This document shows positions 1 to 7,366 of a DNA stretch of 19,814 nt, one piece after another. Under the pieces are notes generated by a model. The model was given only the letters and a program-made list of their open reading frames with translations. It was not told where the DNA came from and ran no database searches. The DNA comes from Planctomycetota bacterium (GTDB taxonomy: Bacteria; Planctomycetota; Phycisphaerae; Sedimentisphaerales; Anaerobacaceae), in the NCBI GenBank assembly GCA_023135255.1, contig JAGLTN010000421.1:1-19814 (forward strand). Reading direction: 5' to 3'. The first letter of the stretch is position 1; each line of letters opens with the position of its first letter. The position numbers were made by a program, and so were the translations under genes.

Positions 1-43
1 CTGTCTGCTTTAGATTTTCTGTCTGCTTTAGATTTTCTGTCTG
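1..43. repeat. 18-bp tandem repeat encoding QTENLK hexapeptides
   Basis: Two identical 18-bp units lie at 1-18 and 19-36, and a third begins at 37 and diverges after about 7 bases. The unit is a multiple of three, so the array adds or removes QTENLK in the fliK-like protein without a frameshift. The array touches the window edge, so its copy number is unknown. Confidence 0.85.
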
Positions 44-850
44 TTTTAAAACATCAGAAACAACGATTTGGGACTTTTCTTGAGATTTCGGATTTTCATC
101 TAATAACGGAGAATTGGTTTCCGAGGCATTTTTTACTGAACTGTCTTCAACTTTTGTACTTGTCGTTGCGACTTGGGGGTTAGTTTGATCTACAAGGTCG
201 GATGGTTTGTTTTGGAGTGTTTCATTCTTATTTGACAGCTGAACATTTTGTTGTAGTTGCCCGTTATCAATTTTAGCTTGAGACAAATCGTCCTGATTAG
301 TATCCGCAATGGGAGTCGGCTGTTGGTTTTCAATATCGCCTACCACCTGCGCTACCTGCTGAGATGAAGTTTGAGTATTCACAATAACCTGCGTTTCAGG
401 GGCGACGTTATTATCGGACGAAGCTGTTACGTTTTGCTGCGGCGGCGGCGGCTGTGTAGGAGTTTGTAGACCCTCGTTCAATAAATCGGCTGTATCACTA
501 ATTGACGTCTGAACAGCCACTTGCTCAACAGGCTCAGCAACAACAATATTAGCAACCACCTCGGATGAAAGACAAACTTTGGGATTAGCGCCTTTAGTGT
601 CTTCGGACTCGTCAGGTTTATTTTTTTTGCACCGGACATCGCCATCGATATTTATTTTCTTTTTGAGTGCCTTTTCGAATCCACCACTTTGTTCTTTGGC
701 ATATGAATCATCGCCGGAAGATTTCCGCTTTACACCAAGAAAAGAAGTTTCGTTAGTCGAATTGAAAGTTGATGATGAATGTTGACTACCTGTTGTGGAT
801 TTAGTCGGTAAATCTAAAATACTGTTTATTCTGGTCAGTTTAGTTTCCAT
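1..850 (-). CDS. fliK: FliK-like flagellar hook-length control protein, N-terminal part (cut by window edge)
   Basis: The minus-strand frame is open without a stop from an ATG at 850-848 to the window edge, 283 codons, and continues outside. The product is hydrophilic, rich in Ser, Thr, Asn and Gln, with a PPPPQQ run near residue 135 and QTENLK hexapeptide repeats at the edge. A short GGFEKAL segment near residues 56-62 resembles the N-terminal F...L pattern of FliK. The known role of FliK is to measure hook length and switch export specificity through FlhB, which is also in this window. The diagnostic Flg_hook C-terminal domain would lie outside, so the name rests on composition, position and a sigma-54 promoter. 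The ATG at 850 is the only methionine codon in the visible frame and has no Shine-Dalgarno. It could be another secreted low-complexity flagellar protein. Confidence 0.65.
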   Translation of the reverse strand, partial: METKLTRINSILDLPTKSTTGSQHSSSTFNSTNETSFLGVKRKSSGDDSYAKEQSGGFEKALKKKINIDGDVRCKKNKPDESEDTKGANPKVCLSSEVVANIVVAEPVEQVAVQTSISDTADLLNEGLQTPTQPPPPQQNVTASSDNNVAPETQVIVNTQTSSQQVAQVVGDIENQQPTPIADTNQDDLSQAKIDNGQLQQNVQLSNKNETLQNKPSDLVDQTNPQVATTSTKVEDSSVKNASETNSPLLDENPKSQEKSQIVVSDVLKQTENLKQTENLKQT

Positions 851-862
851 GGCAAATATATG

Positions 863-879
863 AGCAATTATTGTGCCAG
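863..879 (-). promoter_or_regulatory. Sigma-54 promoter for fliK
   Basis: Read on the minus strand the site is CTGGCACAATAATTGCT. It has the invariant GG (877-876), ten bases, then GC (865-864), and fits the TGGCAC-N5-TTGCW consensus. With GC at -13/-12 the transcript should start near 852, only about two bases before the ATG at 850. That implies a nearly leaderless mRNA unless translation begins elsewhere. Confidence 0.8.
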
Positions 880-976
880 AAAGCAACAAACATTCCAACA
901 ATCAGTATAAAACCTTGTTTTTAAGAGGCTTATCTACATTACTGAATCAATAGTTTTTACTGTTTTTGAGACCTTT

Positions 977-996
977 CAGAAAAATACAGAAAAATA
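977..996. repeat. Perfect 10-bp tandem duplication
   Basis: CAGAAAAATA occurs at 977-986 and again at 987-996. The period is close to one DNA helical turn and the A-tracts fall in phase, so intrinsic bending between the two divergent promoters is possible. Any function is inference. Confidence 0.6.
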
Positions 997-1050
997 TTCC
1001 TAATCTGCGGGAAAGTTTTTCCACATAAAACTGTTTGTTTAATTATATAT

Positions 1051-1072
1051 ATACAACAACATTGGGTTGTAT
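1051..1072. promoter_or_regulatory. Dyad-symmetric candidate activator site
   Basis: ATACAAC (1051-1057) and GTTGTAT (1066-1072) are perfect 7-bp inverted arms around 8 bases. The centre is about 143 bp upstream of the predicted flgB start and about 210 bp from the predicted fliK start, a distance usual for sigma-54 enhancer-binding proteins. I do not see the same dyad upstream of fliO, so the assignment is tentative. Confidence 0.35.
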
Positions 1073-1177
1073 AGAATCCTTACGCATGTCTTATTAAAAA
1101 ACATCCATTGAAATTTAAAAATGCGTTTTCAGGCCATTTCAAGGGCAAAAAAGCTCAAAAGTTTCGAGACCCGCTTT

Positions 1178-1194
1178 TTGGCATGGTTATTGCT
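1178..1194 (+). promoter_or_regulatory. Sigma-54 promoter for the flgB operon
   Basis: The site TTGGCATGGTTATTGCT has GG at 1180-1181, exactly ten bases, then GC at 1192-1193, and closely matches the -24/-12 consensus. Transcription should begin near 1205. This places the flgB start codon downstream, at 1232, and rules out the longer frame from 1121. Confidence 0.85.
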
Positions 1195-1223
1195 AATAAA
1201 TACGAGTGACATAAGGTTTATAC

Positions 1224-1235
1224 ATGGATGTATGA
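1224..1235 (+). promoter_or_regulatory. Three-codon leader reading frame overlapping the flgB start
   Basis: ATG-GAT-GTA-TGA at 1224-1235 encodes MDV. Its stop overlaps the flgB ATG (1232-1234) as ATGA. The only good ribosome-binding core nearby, AAGG at 1213-1216, is 7 bases from this ATG but 15 from the flgB ATG. Reinitiation or coupling of flgB is therefore possible; translation of the micro-frame is inferred only. The site also forms the palindrome ATACAT-GG-ATGTAT (1220-1233). Confidence 0.3.
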
Positions 1236-1597
1236 AAATGACAAGAATTACTAACAACATTTTTGATTCGATTGAAGTTGCTCTAAAAGCGGAAAACCTG
1301 CGTCAAAAAGCTATTGCCAGCAATATTGCCAACCTTGAAACGCCTCGATATCGCAGTGTTGATGTTAAATTTGAAGATATGCTGGACAAAGCAATGCAGC
1401 AGGCGAGCAAAGGCGGCACAGGCGATGTAAAGGCTGAGCTTTACCAGCCATGTACTACCTCGGTCAATGAAAAAGGCAATGATGTGGATTTGGAAGCGGA
1501 AATAGTCAAAATGATCAAGAATACACTTCGCCATAAAGCATACGTTCGAATTCTAAACAAAAAATATCAACAGATGCAGCTCGCAGTAAAAATATGA
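1232..1597 (+). CDS. flgB: Flagellar proximal rod protein FlgB
   Basis: FlgB builds the proximal rod of the flagellar basal body and is exported by the flagellar type III system. The 121-residue product has the family signature near its N-terminus, ASNIANLETPRYRS followed by FEDML, and ends with the usual helix containing RILNKKYQQMQ. I choose the ATG at 1232 (MKMTRITN; the next ATG, 1238, is also possible) because the sigma-54 start near 1205 excludes upstream starts and because the protein then begins as other FlgB proteins do. It is the first gene of the operon, 31 bases before flgC. Translation may depend on a micro-frame just upstream. Confidence 0.93.
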   Translation: MKMTRITNNIFDSIEVALKAENLRQKAIASNIANLETPRYRSVDVKFEDMLDKAMQQASKGGTGDVKAELYQPCTTSVNEKGNDVDLEAEIVKMIKNTLRHKAYVRILNKKYQQMQLAVKI

Positions 1598-1628
1598 TGT
1601 CTGTTGCAGTATATAAAGGAATATAAAA

Positions 1629-2033
1629 ATGAAAATCAATAACAACTTAAGCCCTATAGATATTGCGATGTCAGGCTTGAAAGCTCAGAACAAAAACATG
1701 AAGGCTGTTTCGTCTAATATCGCCAACGTACGTACAACCGATGCCGGCAATGGTGAGCCTTACAGAAGAATTGAGGCAAAAATGCGTGCTATCAATGGTG
1801 GTATCAGTTGTGTTGAAGTGGAAGAAATGTCAGAGGATATGAGCAAATTTCAGACATTGCTTGATCCGGGTCACCCCGATGCGGACGCTAACGGCTATAT
1901 TCGTTTGCCGAATGTGAACCTGCCAATGGAATTGATCAATATGAACCGTGCAAAAAAACTTTACCAAGCCAATGTTGCGGTAATGAAACGTTATCAGCAG
2001 ATGGCAGAGACAACTCTCGAGTTACTTCGATAA
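1629..2033 (+). CDS. flgC: Flagellar proximal rod protein FlgC
   Basis: FlgC is a second proximal rod subunit, stacked with FlgB. The 134-residue product has the rod N-terminal motif (IAMSGLKAQN, then VSSNIAN) and the conserved C-terminal part with NLPMELINMNRAKKLYQANV, which forms the paired terminal coiled coil of axial proteins. Length is normal for the family. An AAAGGA ribosome site lies about 8 bases before the ATG. It sits between flgB and fliE, the standard flgBC-fliE order. Confidence 0.96.
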   Translation: MKINNNLSPIDIAMSGLKAQNKNMKAVSSNIANVRTTDAGNGEPYRRIEAKMRAINGGISCVEVEEMSEDMSKFQTLLDPGHPDADANGYIRLPNVNLPMELINMNRAKKLYQANVAVMKRYQQMAETTLELLR

Positions 2034-2051
2034 ATATAAGGAAAATTTATT

Positions 2052-2357
2052 ATGATTAATCCTACTTCAAATATTAACCAGTCAATGCCCCAAGTGGGAA
2101 TATCCTCAGTCAAGCCTGCAGCCAATCAGGGAAATTTTGATAAGACGATCAAGGCTGTTAATGACTATGTCTCTAAAGTTGACGATATGCAGCAAGCTTC
2201 TGATATGTCTATCAGGGACTTACTGACAGGCAAAAACGAGGATATTACTTCTGTGGTTTCGGCAGTGGCTAAAGCGGACATGAGTTTTAAATTACTGGTT
2301 GGTGTTCGTAATAAGCTCATTGAAGCATACAAACAAACGATGAACATGCAAATATAA
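2052..2357 (+). CDS. fliE: Flagellar hook-basal body protein FliE
   Basis: FliE joins the MS ring to the proximal rod and is among the first exported substrates. The 101-residue product ends with the strongly conserved FliE tail FKLLVGVRNKLIEAYKQTM. Its N-terminal third is variable and polar, as usual. AAGGA (2038-2042) lies 9 bases before the ATG. The gene starts 18 bases after flgC and ends 32 bases before fliF. Confidence 0.95.
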   Translation: MINPTSNINQSMPQVGISSVKPAANQGNFDKTIKAVNDYVSKVDDMQQASDMSIRDLLTGKNEDITSVVSAVAKADMSFKLLVGVRNKLIEAYKQTMNMQI

Positions 2358-2389
2358 ATAATGATACCTGTGTATAAGAGCGAGACTTA

Positions 2390-3910
2390 ATGAGCCTTCT
2401 CCAGAAAATAACATCTGTCTGGCATAACCTTAATATTGTGCACAAAGCAGTGCTGATTTCACTTGCTTTGGCATTTGTGTTTGCCGCTGCAATACTGACT
2501 CACTGGGCAACCAAGCCTGAGATGAGAATGCTTTTTCAGGGTTTGGAAAGTGAAGAAGCTGCGAAGATCGCTGAAAAAATCTCTGAAAGAGGTATTGAGT
2601 ATGAGTTGCGAAACGGCGGAACAACTATTTATGCTCCTAAGAAGCACCTTTATCAACTGCGTCTGGATATGGCCAAGGATGGTTTACCGACAGAATCACA
2701 GGGCGGATACAAAATATTTGATGATGAAAAAGTTGGAGTAAGCCCATTTGTACAAAATGTGAACCTTAAGCGAGCCCTGCAGGATGAACTGGCAAAAAGC
2801 ATTCAGATGATCGAAGGTATAAATTTTGTGAGGGTACATATAGTAAGCAATGATCAAAAGCTTTTTGCTTCGCAGGATTCTAAAACAAGCGCTTCAGTTA
2901 TTCTTAAATTAAAGTCAGGTTATAAGCTTAATGGCACTAACATTGCGGCTATCACACATATGATATCGTCAAGTGTTGATGGTTTAAAACCTGAAAATGT
3001 TTCTGTTGTTAACAGTGATGGGCAACTGTTATCCGGCAATAACCAGACAGCAAATAATGGAGCTGGTGGAGTTCAGGATTTCAAGGAAAGGGTTGAGCTT
3101 CAGCTTTGCGGAAAAGTCGAAGATATGCTTAACGTAGTATTGGGGCCCGGACGAGCAACCGTTAAGATAAATGCTGTCATAGATATGAACAGCGTAAGTT
3201 TTATCAAAGAGACATACGATAAGACTAAAGTTGCATCTAAAGAAGAGATCACCAGTACTTCAGATAGCCAGAGTGATAAAGCAGGTCAGGGAGATACCGT
3301 TATTAAAGGCGGAATCAAGAAAGACGAGACAATTTTAACGGAATACCTGGTTCCTAAGATAGTAGAACAGAAAACAGAATTGCCTGGTAAGATTAGGTCT
3401 TTGTCTGTAGCAGCAGTGGTTGATTTATCTGTTGATGACCCCAATGCAGCAACTTCCGGAGAGGCTGCAAAAATAATGGAATTGGAAGATGTGAAGAAGA
3501 TTATCGAAAATGCACTTGGGCTTAATCTTAAAAAAAGCGATTCGTTAACTGTTGTTGAAGCCAAATTTTATAAAAGCTCTGAAATTGCAGCAGAAGGTGA
3601 AAAGCCCTCGGCAATGGCTGGTTATATGCAAATGGCAGAGAAATTTTCGCTGGGGATAATGGGAGTTTGTGCATTGCTTGCACTTAAAATGTTCAGCGGA
3701 TCGAAGAAGAAAAAGGGAGAAGCTGAAGATGAGATTAAATCTATGGGGCAAATAACCGCAGGTGAAAGTAAAGCAAATCTCACAGCTATCGCAGGCAGTA
3801 GTTTTGAGGAAAATCCTGCAATTTTGCGTAAACAGATAGCAAGTGCTTTGCAGAAGAACCCTGACCAGGTCAAACAACTATTTGCAAGCTGGATCAATGA
3901 AAAAGGGTAA
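2390..3910 (+). CDS. fliF: Flagellar MS-ring protein FliF
   Basis: FliF forms the MS ring in the inner membrane, housing the export gate and carrying the FliG rotor. The 506-residue protein has a first membrane helix at about 18-39, a YscJ/FliF ring-building region to about residue 220 (motifs ASVILKLKSG, ISSSVDGLKPENVSVV), a variable periplasmic middle, and a second membrane helix at about 413-432 followed by a lysine-rich cytoplasmic segment. The last 35 residues (ILRKQIASALQKNPDQV) match the FliG-binding tail. It is slightly shorter than many FliF proteins. The Shine-Dalgarno is weak; the start is set by the N-terminal cytoplasmic segment before the first helix. Confidence 0.95.
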   Translation: MSLLQKITSVWHNLNIVHKAVLISLALAFVFAAAILTHWATKPEMRMLFQGLESEEAAKIAEKISERGIEYELRNGGTTIYAPKKHLYQLRLDMAKDGLPTESQGGYKIFDDEKVGVSPFVQNVNLKRALQDELAKSIQMIEGINFVRVHIVSNDQKLFASQDSKTSASVILKLKSGYKLNGTNIAAITHMISSSVDGLKPENVSVVNSDGQLLSGNNQTANNGAGGVQDFKERVELQLCGKVEDMLNVVLGPGRATVKINAVIDMNSVSFIKETYDKTKVASKEEITSTSDSQSDKAGQGDTVIKGGIKKDETILTEYLVPKIVEQKTELPGKIRSLSVAAVVDLSVDDPNAATSGEAAKIMELEDVKKIIENALGLNLKKSDSLTVVEAKFYKSSEIAAEGEKPSAMAGYMQMAEKFSLGIMGVCALLALKMFSGSKKKKGEAEDEIKSMGQITAGESKANLTAIAGSSFEENPAILRKQIASALQKNPDQVKQLFASWINEKG

Positions 3911-3915
3911 GATGT

Positions 3916-4926
3916 ATGACATTAACAGGTAAACAAAAAGCTGCACTTTTATTAATGAGCCTTGATACCCCTACGGCAACAAAGCTTCTCAAGGATATTG
4001 ACCCTGACACGGTTCAGGATATTGCGGTTGAATTAGCATATCTCGATGCAAATGGGTACAGAAGCGGTTCCGCGAGTATTGAACTTACAAATCAATTCTG
4101 TAATGGCCTGAACAATAAGCCCAAGTTAGATATAAATGATTTTCTTGATCAAATGCTGAAAACTACTGTCGGTGAGAAACAGGCTGAGAATATCCAGCAA
4201 AAAATTCCGTATCAACTGCAAAGGCGCGATCCGTTTATGTATATTCGTTCAGCTTCAGCAGAGAATATTGCAAAGACTCTCGAATCAGAACATCCACAGG
4301 CTATAGCAATAGCATTATCAGAACTGCCGGCTAAAAAAAGCTCTAAACTACTCGGGTTATTGAGTGACGGTGTTCGCCTTAGTACAGTAGCAAGAATGAC
4401 AACATGCAGCAGTGTTACGATTGAAGCAAAAGTTAAGATCGCCCAGTTGATAGAAAAACGAATCAAAGCAATGCAACAGAGTGGTCAAGCAGCAGAATCA
4501 GGCTCCGGAACATCAGATGGCAGTCTTCGCAAAACAGCGGTAATTTTAAGAAATCTTAAGACGGAAATCCGAGATACGCTTCTTGAAACAATTAAGGAGA
4601 AAGATTCACAGGCAGGCGAATCTATATCAAATCTTATGATAATATGGGAGGACATCCCACTTGTCAAAGACCGCAGCATGCAGGAAATACTTCGTGAAAT
4701 AGATGTTCAGAAGCTGGCTTTAGCTTTGATTAAAGCGGATGAGGTGATAGTAAAAAAGGTTAAAGATAATATTTCAGAAAGAGCGGCTGCGACACTTGAT
4801 GAGGAAACCTCATTGATGTCTGATCCTAAAATGGAAGATATTGAAGAAGCCAGGGAAACCATTGTGGCTACACTTCGTGAGATAAATAAAAAGGGAGAAC
4901 TTGATTTTATAGAGGAAGAAGAGTAG
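3916..4926 (+). CDS. fliG: Flagellar motor switch protein FliG
   Basis: FliG is the rotor protein that binds FliF and contacts MotA to produce torque. The 336-residue product has the three FliG parts: N-terminal domain (from LTGKQKAALLLMSL), middle domain with the EHPQ motif at 125-128, and C-terminal domain at about 205-330. In the torque helix, R289 in SERAA is kept, the usual paired aspartates are E296-E297, and the usual GPVR loop reads SDPK (302-305), keeping positive charge at K305. The ALKGA motif is ALIKA. Charge pattern is thus mostly conserved but residues differ. It starts 5 bases after fliF. Confidence 0.93.
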   Translation: MTLTGKQKAALLLMSLDTPTATKLLKDIDPDTVQDIAVELAYLDANGYRSGSASIELTNQFCNGLNNKPKLDINDFLDQMLKTTVGEKQAENIQQKIPYQLQRRDPFMYIRSASAENIAKTLESEHPQAIAIALSELPAKKSSKLLGLLSDGVRLSTVARMTTCSSVTIEAKVKIAQLIEKRIKAMQQSGQAAESGSGTSDGSLRKTAVILRNLKTEIRDTLLETIKEKDSQAGESISNLMIIWEDIPLVKDRSMQEILREIDVQKLALALIKADEVIVKKVKDNISERAAATLDEETSLMSDPKMEDIEEARETIVATLREINKKGELDFIEEEE

Positions 4927-4930
4927 TGCT

Positions 4931-5488
4931 ATGTCTGAGACAATTACAATCAATCTTACGAGTACTTTAAATTCTGTGGAATTGCTCGATGGTTTTACAA
5001 ATTCCTTAAATGAAAATATTCAGATTGACAAAGCTGTATCAGGCAGCAATGGGAGGGTAAGAGCGGAGGAAGAAAGGATTTCTCAGTTTTGTCAGACTCT
5101 TGAAAATGTCTCGAAGAAATTAACAAGTTTATATGAAAAGAGTATTCCTGAACATAAGGAACAGATAGCACAGCTTTGCGTTGAAATTGCCAGGAAAATA
5201 CTGATTAAAAAAGTTGATGAAGGTGACTATAAAATAGAAACGATGGTACAGGAAATCCTTAATAATAGTCCGGGTGGAAAAGAGATAAAAATATACCTGA
5301 ACCCGACAGACTGCCGGCAATGTCAAAAGATTCAAAAAGAGGAAAACACATTTGAAGATATTGCTTTCTTAGCTGACCCTGAGGTTGGCAAAGCTGAATG
5401 TATCTTTGAAAGTACTAAGGGCAATATAGAATCGTTTATAGACAGCAAGCTGAAACAAGTTGCGGAAGAACTTAAAAAAGCCGTTTAA
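4931..5488 (+). CDS. fliH: Flagellar export ATPase regulator FliH
   Basis: FliH binds and restrains the FliI ATPase and docks it to the export apparatus. The 185-residue product has a polar, coiled-coil-prone N-terminal half and a FliH/V-ATPase E-subunit-like C-terminal domain from about residue 70. Landmarks are the helix LCVEIARKILIKK, the NNSPGGKEIKIYLNP strand segment, and ADPEVGKAECIFES followed by a final helix. It lies 4 bases after fliG and 3 bases before fliI, in the usual fliGHIJ order. Sequence identity in this family is low, so context supports the name. Confidence 0.9.
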   Translation: MSETITINLTSTLNSVELLDGFTNSLNENIQIDKAVSGSNGRVRAEEERISQFCQTLENVSKKLTSLYEKSIPEHKEQIAQLCVEIARKILIKKVDEGDYKIETMVQEILNNSPGGKEIKIYLNPTDCRQCQKIQKEENTFEDIAFLADPEVGKAECIFESTKGNIESFIDSKLKQVAEELKKAV

Positions 5489-5491
5489 AGA

Positions 5492-6868
5492 ATGACGATA
5501 TTAACAGAAAACAATTTAATAGATTTTGATAAGCTTAAAGCTACGCTTGACGGCATGTCTCTTATGAAATGCCAGGGCTCTGTAGTAAGGGTTTCAGGAT
5601 TGACGGTAGAATCCAATGGGCCTTCACTTGGATTGGGGGAACTTTGCGGAATTACACTGCGCAGTGGTAAGAGAGTTCTTGCTGAAGTTATCGGGTTTAA
5701 TAATGGTCATATTATATTATTACCTATGGAGCACATTGAGGGGATAAGTCCGGGCGATAAAGTGACGGCAAGAAATTCTCCACGTCATATTAACCTGGGC
5801 GATGCTGTTTTAGGGAGAGTGCTTAATGGTCTTGGAAAACCAATCGATAATATGGGTGCTCTCATCGGCGAAGACAAAAAACCTTTAGATGCAAACAGCC
5901 CAACGCCCCTAAGCAGGGAAATGATAAGCAAACCTTTATCACTGGGTATTAAATCTATTGACGGGATGCTGACGTGCGGCAGAGGTCAGCGAGTTGGTAT
6001 TTTTTCAGGAAGCGGAGTCGGTAAGAGTGTTTTGATGGGTGACATCGCTAATTCAAGTGAAGCTTCGGTCAACATTGTTGCACTGATAGGTGAGCGAGGC
6101 AGAGAGGTGCGTGAGTTTATTGAAAATGATCTTGGAGAGGCAGGGCTTAGAAGAAGCGTTGTCATCGTAGCAACATCAGACAGCCCCCCCATTCAGAGAG
6201 TGAAAGCAGCATTTGTGGCGGTTACTATTGCTGAGTATTTCAGGGACAAAGGTCGTGATGTTCTTTTTATGATGGATTCTTTGACCAGGTTTGCCCAGGC
6301 TCAGAGAGAAATCGGACTTGCGGCAGGTGAACCACCAACAGCCAAAGGATACTGCCCAAGTGTTTTTGCACTATTACCACGATTTATAGAGAGGCTCGGC
6401 TGCAGCAACATCGGCAGCATTACCGGGATATTAACTGTATTGGTCGAGAATGATGATCTTTCTGACCCCGTAGCAGACAGTGCAAGAAGTCTTCTTGACG
6501 GCCACATAGTTCTTTCGAGAAAGCTTGCTGACAAAGGACACTTCCCCGCTGTCGATATACTTAAAAGTGTCAGCAGACTGATGCCAAAAGTATGTTCCGA
6601 GCAACATAAAGCCGCTGCTCAAAAATTAAAGGAAATTTACGCTATCTACAGTGAAGCTGAAGATCTGATAAACATAGGGGCATTTGCCCCGGGCAGCAAT
6701 CGAAAGATCGACGGAGCGATTGCTTTGATAGATAATATTAATGCTTTTCTCAGGCAACCAATCAAGCACAAGGTTGATTTTAAAGAAACCATGAACCAGA
6801 TGACAGCTATTACTAATTCATGGGACCGGATGCTTAAAAGTGAAAATGTGAAAGGCAGTAGCGAATGA
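5492..6868 (+). CDS. fliI: Flagellum-specific export ATPase FliI
   Basis: FliI is the cytoplasmic hexameric ATPase that energises export of rod, hook and filament subunits. The 458-residue product is full length. It has the F1-beta-like N-terminal barrel, the Walker A loop GSGVGKS at 173-179, the segment GERGREVREF at 200-209, and Walker B VLFMMD at 257-262 followed by SLTRFAQAQRE. Conservation is very high throughout. The start is 3 bases after fliH, and the stop overlaps the fliJ start by four bases (ATGA), which indicates translational coupling. Confidence 0.97.
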   Translation: MTILTENNLIDFDKLKATLDGMSLMKCQGSVVRVSGLTVESNGPSLGLGELCGITLRSGKRVLAEVIGFNNGHIILLPMEHIEGISPGDKVTARNSPRHINLGDAVLGRVLNGLGKPIDNMGALIGEDKKPLDANSPTPLSREMISKPLSLGIKSIDGMLTCGRGQRVGIFSGSGVGKSVLMGDIANSSEASVNIVALIGERGREVREFIENDLGEAGLRRSVVIVATSDSPPIQRVKAAFVAVTIAEYFRDKGRDVLFMMDSLTRFAQAQREIGLAAGEPPTAKGYCPSVFALLPRFIERLGCSNIGSITGILTVLVENDDLSDPVADSARSLLDGHIVLSRKLADKGHFPAVDILKSVSRLMPKVCSEQHKAAAQKLKEIYAIYSEAEDLINIGAFAPGSNRKIDGAIALIDNINAFLRQPIKHKVDFKETMNQMTAITNSWDRMLKSENVKGSSE

Positions 6869-7317
6869 AAAAATTTGCATGGCGGCTTCAACGATTACTT
6901 GATATAAAAAACATTGAGGAAAAATGTAAAACGATGGAGCTTGCCAAAGTAACAAAAATTCTTGAAGAAACTGAAATGATGATCATTAAGCATAAAAGAA
7001 TGCTGGAACAAATTATATCAGAAATATCGCAGAAAAATACAGATGACCGTTTGCGGATACAGGAATTTTTTATGAAATACAGCAGCGGAAGCGATGAGAT
7101 AATAAAAAAGTTAATACAGAAAATGGCTGAATTGCAGGATAAACGAAAGAAAAAATTAGAGGAACTTATCGAAGTAAAACGCTACAGAGAAGGTCTGGAA
7201 AAATTAAGAGAACAGGCAAAAACAAAATTTACCCAGGAACAGGAAAAGCAATACCAAAAACAGCTTGACGATGATGCCGGTATGAGAATAGCCAGGAAAA
7301 TATTAGTTAAAAATTAA
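6865..7317 (+). CDS. fliJ: Flagellar export protein FliJ
   Basis: FliJ is a small coiled-coil stalk protein that links the FliI hexamer to the gate protein FlhA and escorts chaperones. The 150-residue product is almost wholly helical and rich in Lys, Glu and Gln with heptad-like spacing, beginning FAWRLQRLLDIKNIEEKCK, a typical FliJ opening. The ATG overlaps the fliI TGA. Sequence conservation in FliJ is weak, so the name relies on size, coiled coil and position. Confidence 0.87.
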   Translation: MKKFAWRLQRLLDIKNIEEKCKTMELAKVTKILEETEMMIIKHKRMLEQIISEISQKNTDDRLRIQEFFMKYSSGSDEIIKKLIQKMAELQDKRKKKLEELIEVKRYREGLEKLREQAKTKFTQEQEKQYQKQLDDDAGMRIARKILVKN

Positions 7318-7366
7318 TTTTAGGTTAACCAATCAGATATTAAAGCAGGACATAGGAGACAAAAAG

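Larger units (their letters stand above)
851..1231. other. Divergent intergenic control region between fliK and flgB
   Basis: These 381 bases are AT-rich and I see no convincing gene in them. They hold two divergent sigma-54 promoters (863-879 minus, 1178-1194 plus), a perfect 10-bp tandem duplication (977-996), a dyad ATACAAC-N8-GTTGTAT (1051-1072) and a 7-bp inverted repeat AAAAAGC/GCTTTTT (1148-1154 and 1173-1179) whose right arm runs into the -24 element of the flgB promoter. The frame open from 1121 is discounted because the flgB promoter lies inside it. Confidence 0.7.

Noticed and set aside
579..785. Plus-strand 68-codon frame
   Set aside because: It is antisense to the continuous fliK-like frame and shows no family features.
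1121..1231. Longer flgB reading frame starting at 1121
   Set aside because: The sigma-54 promoter at 1178-1194 lies within it, so the mRNA begins later. The extra N-terminus is unlike FlgB.
2468..2484. Sigma-54-like TTGGCATTTGTGTTTGC inside fliF
   Set aside because: The spacing is N11 rather than N10, and it encodes the first membrane helix of FliF.
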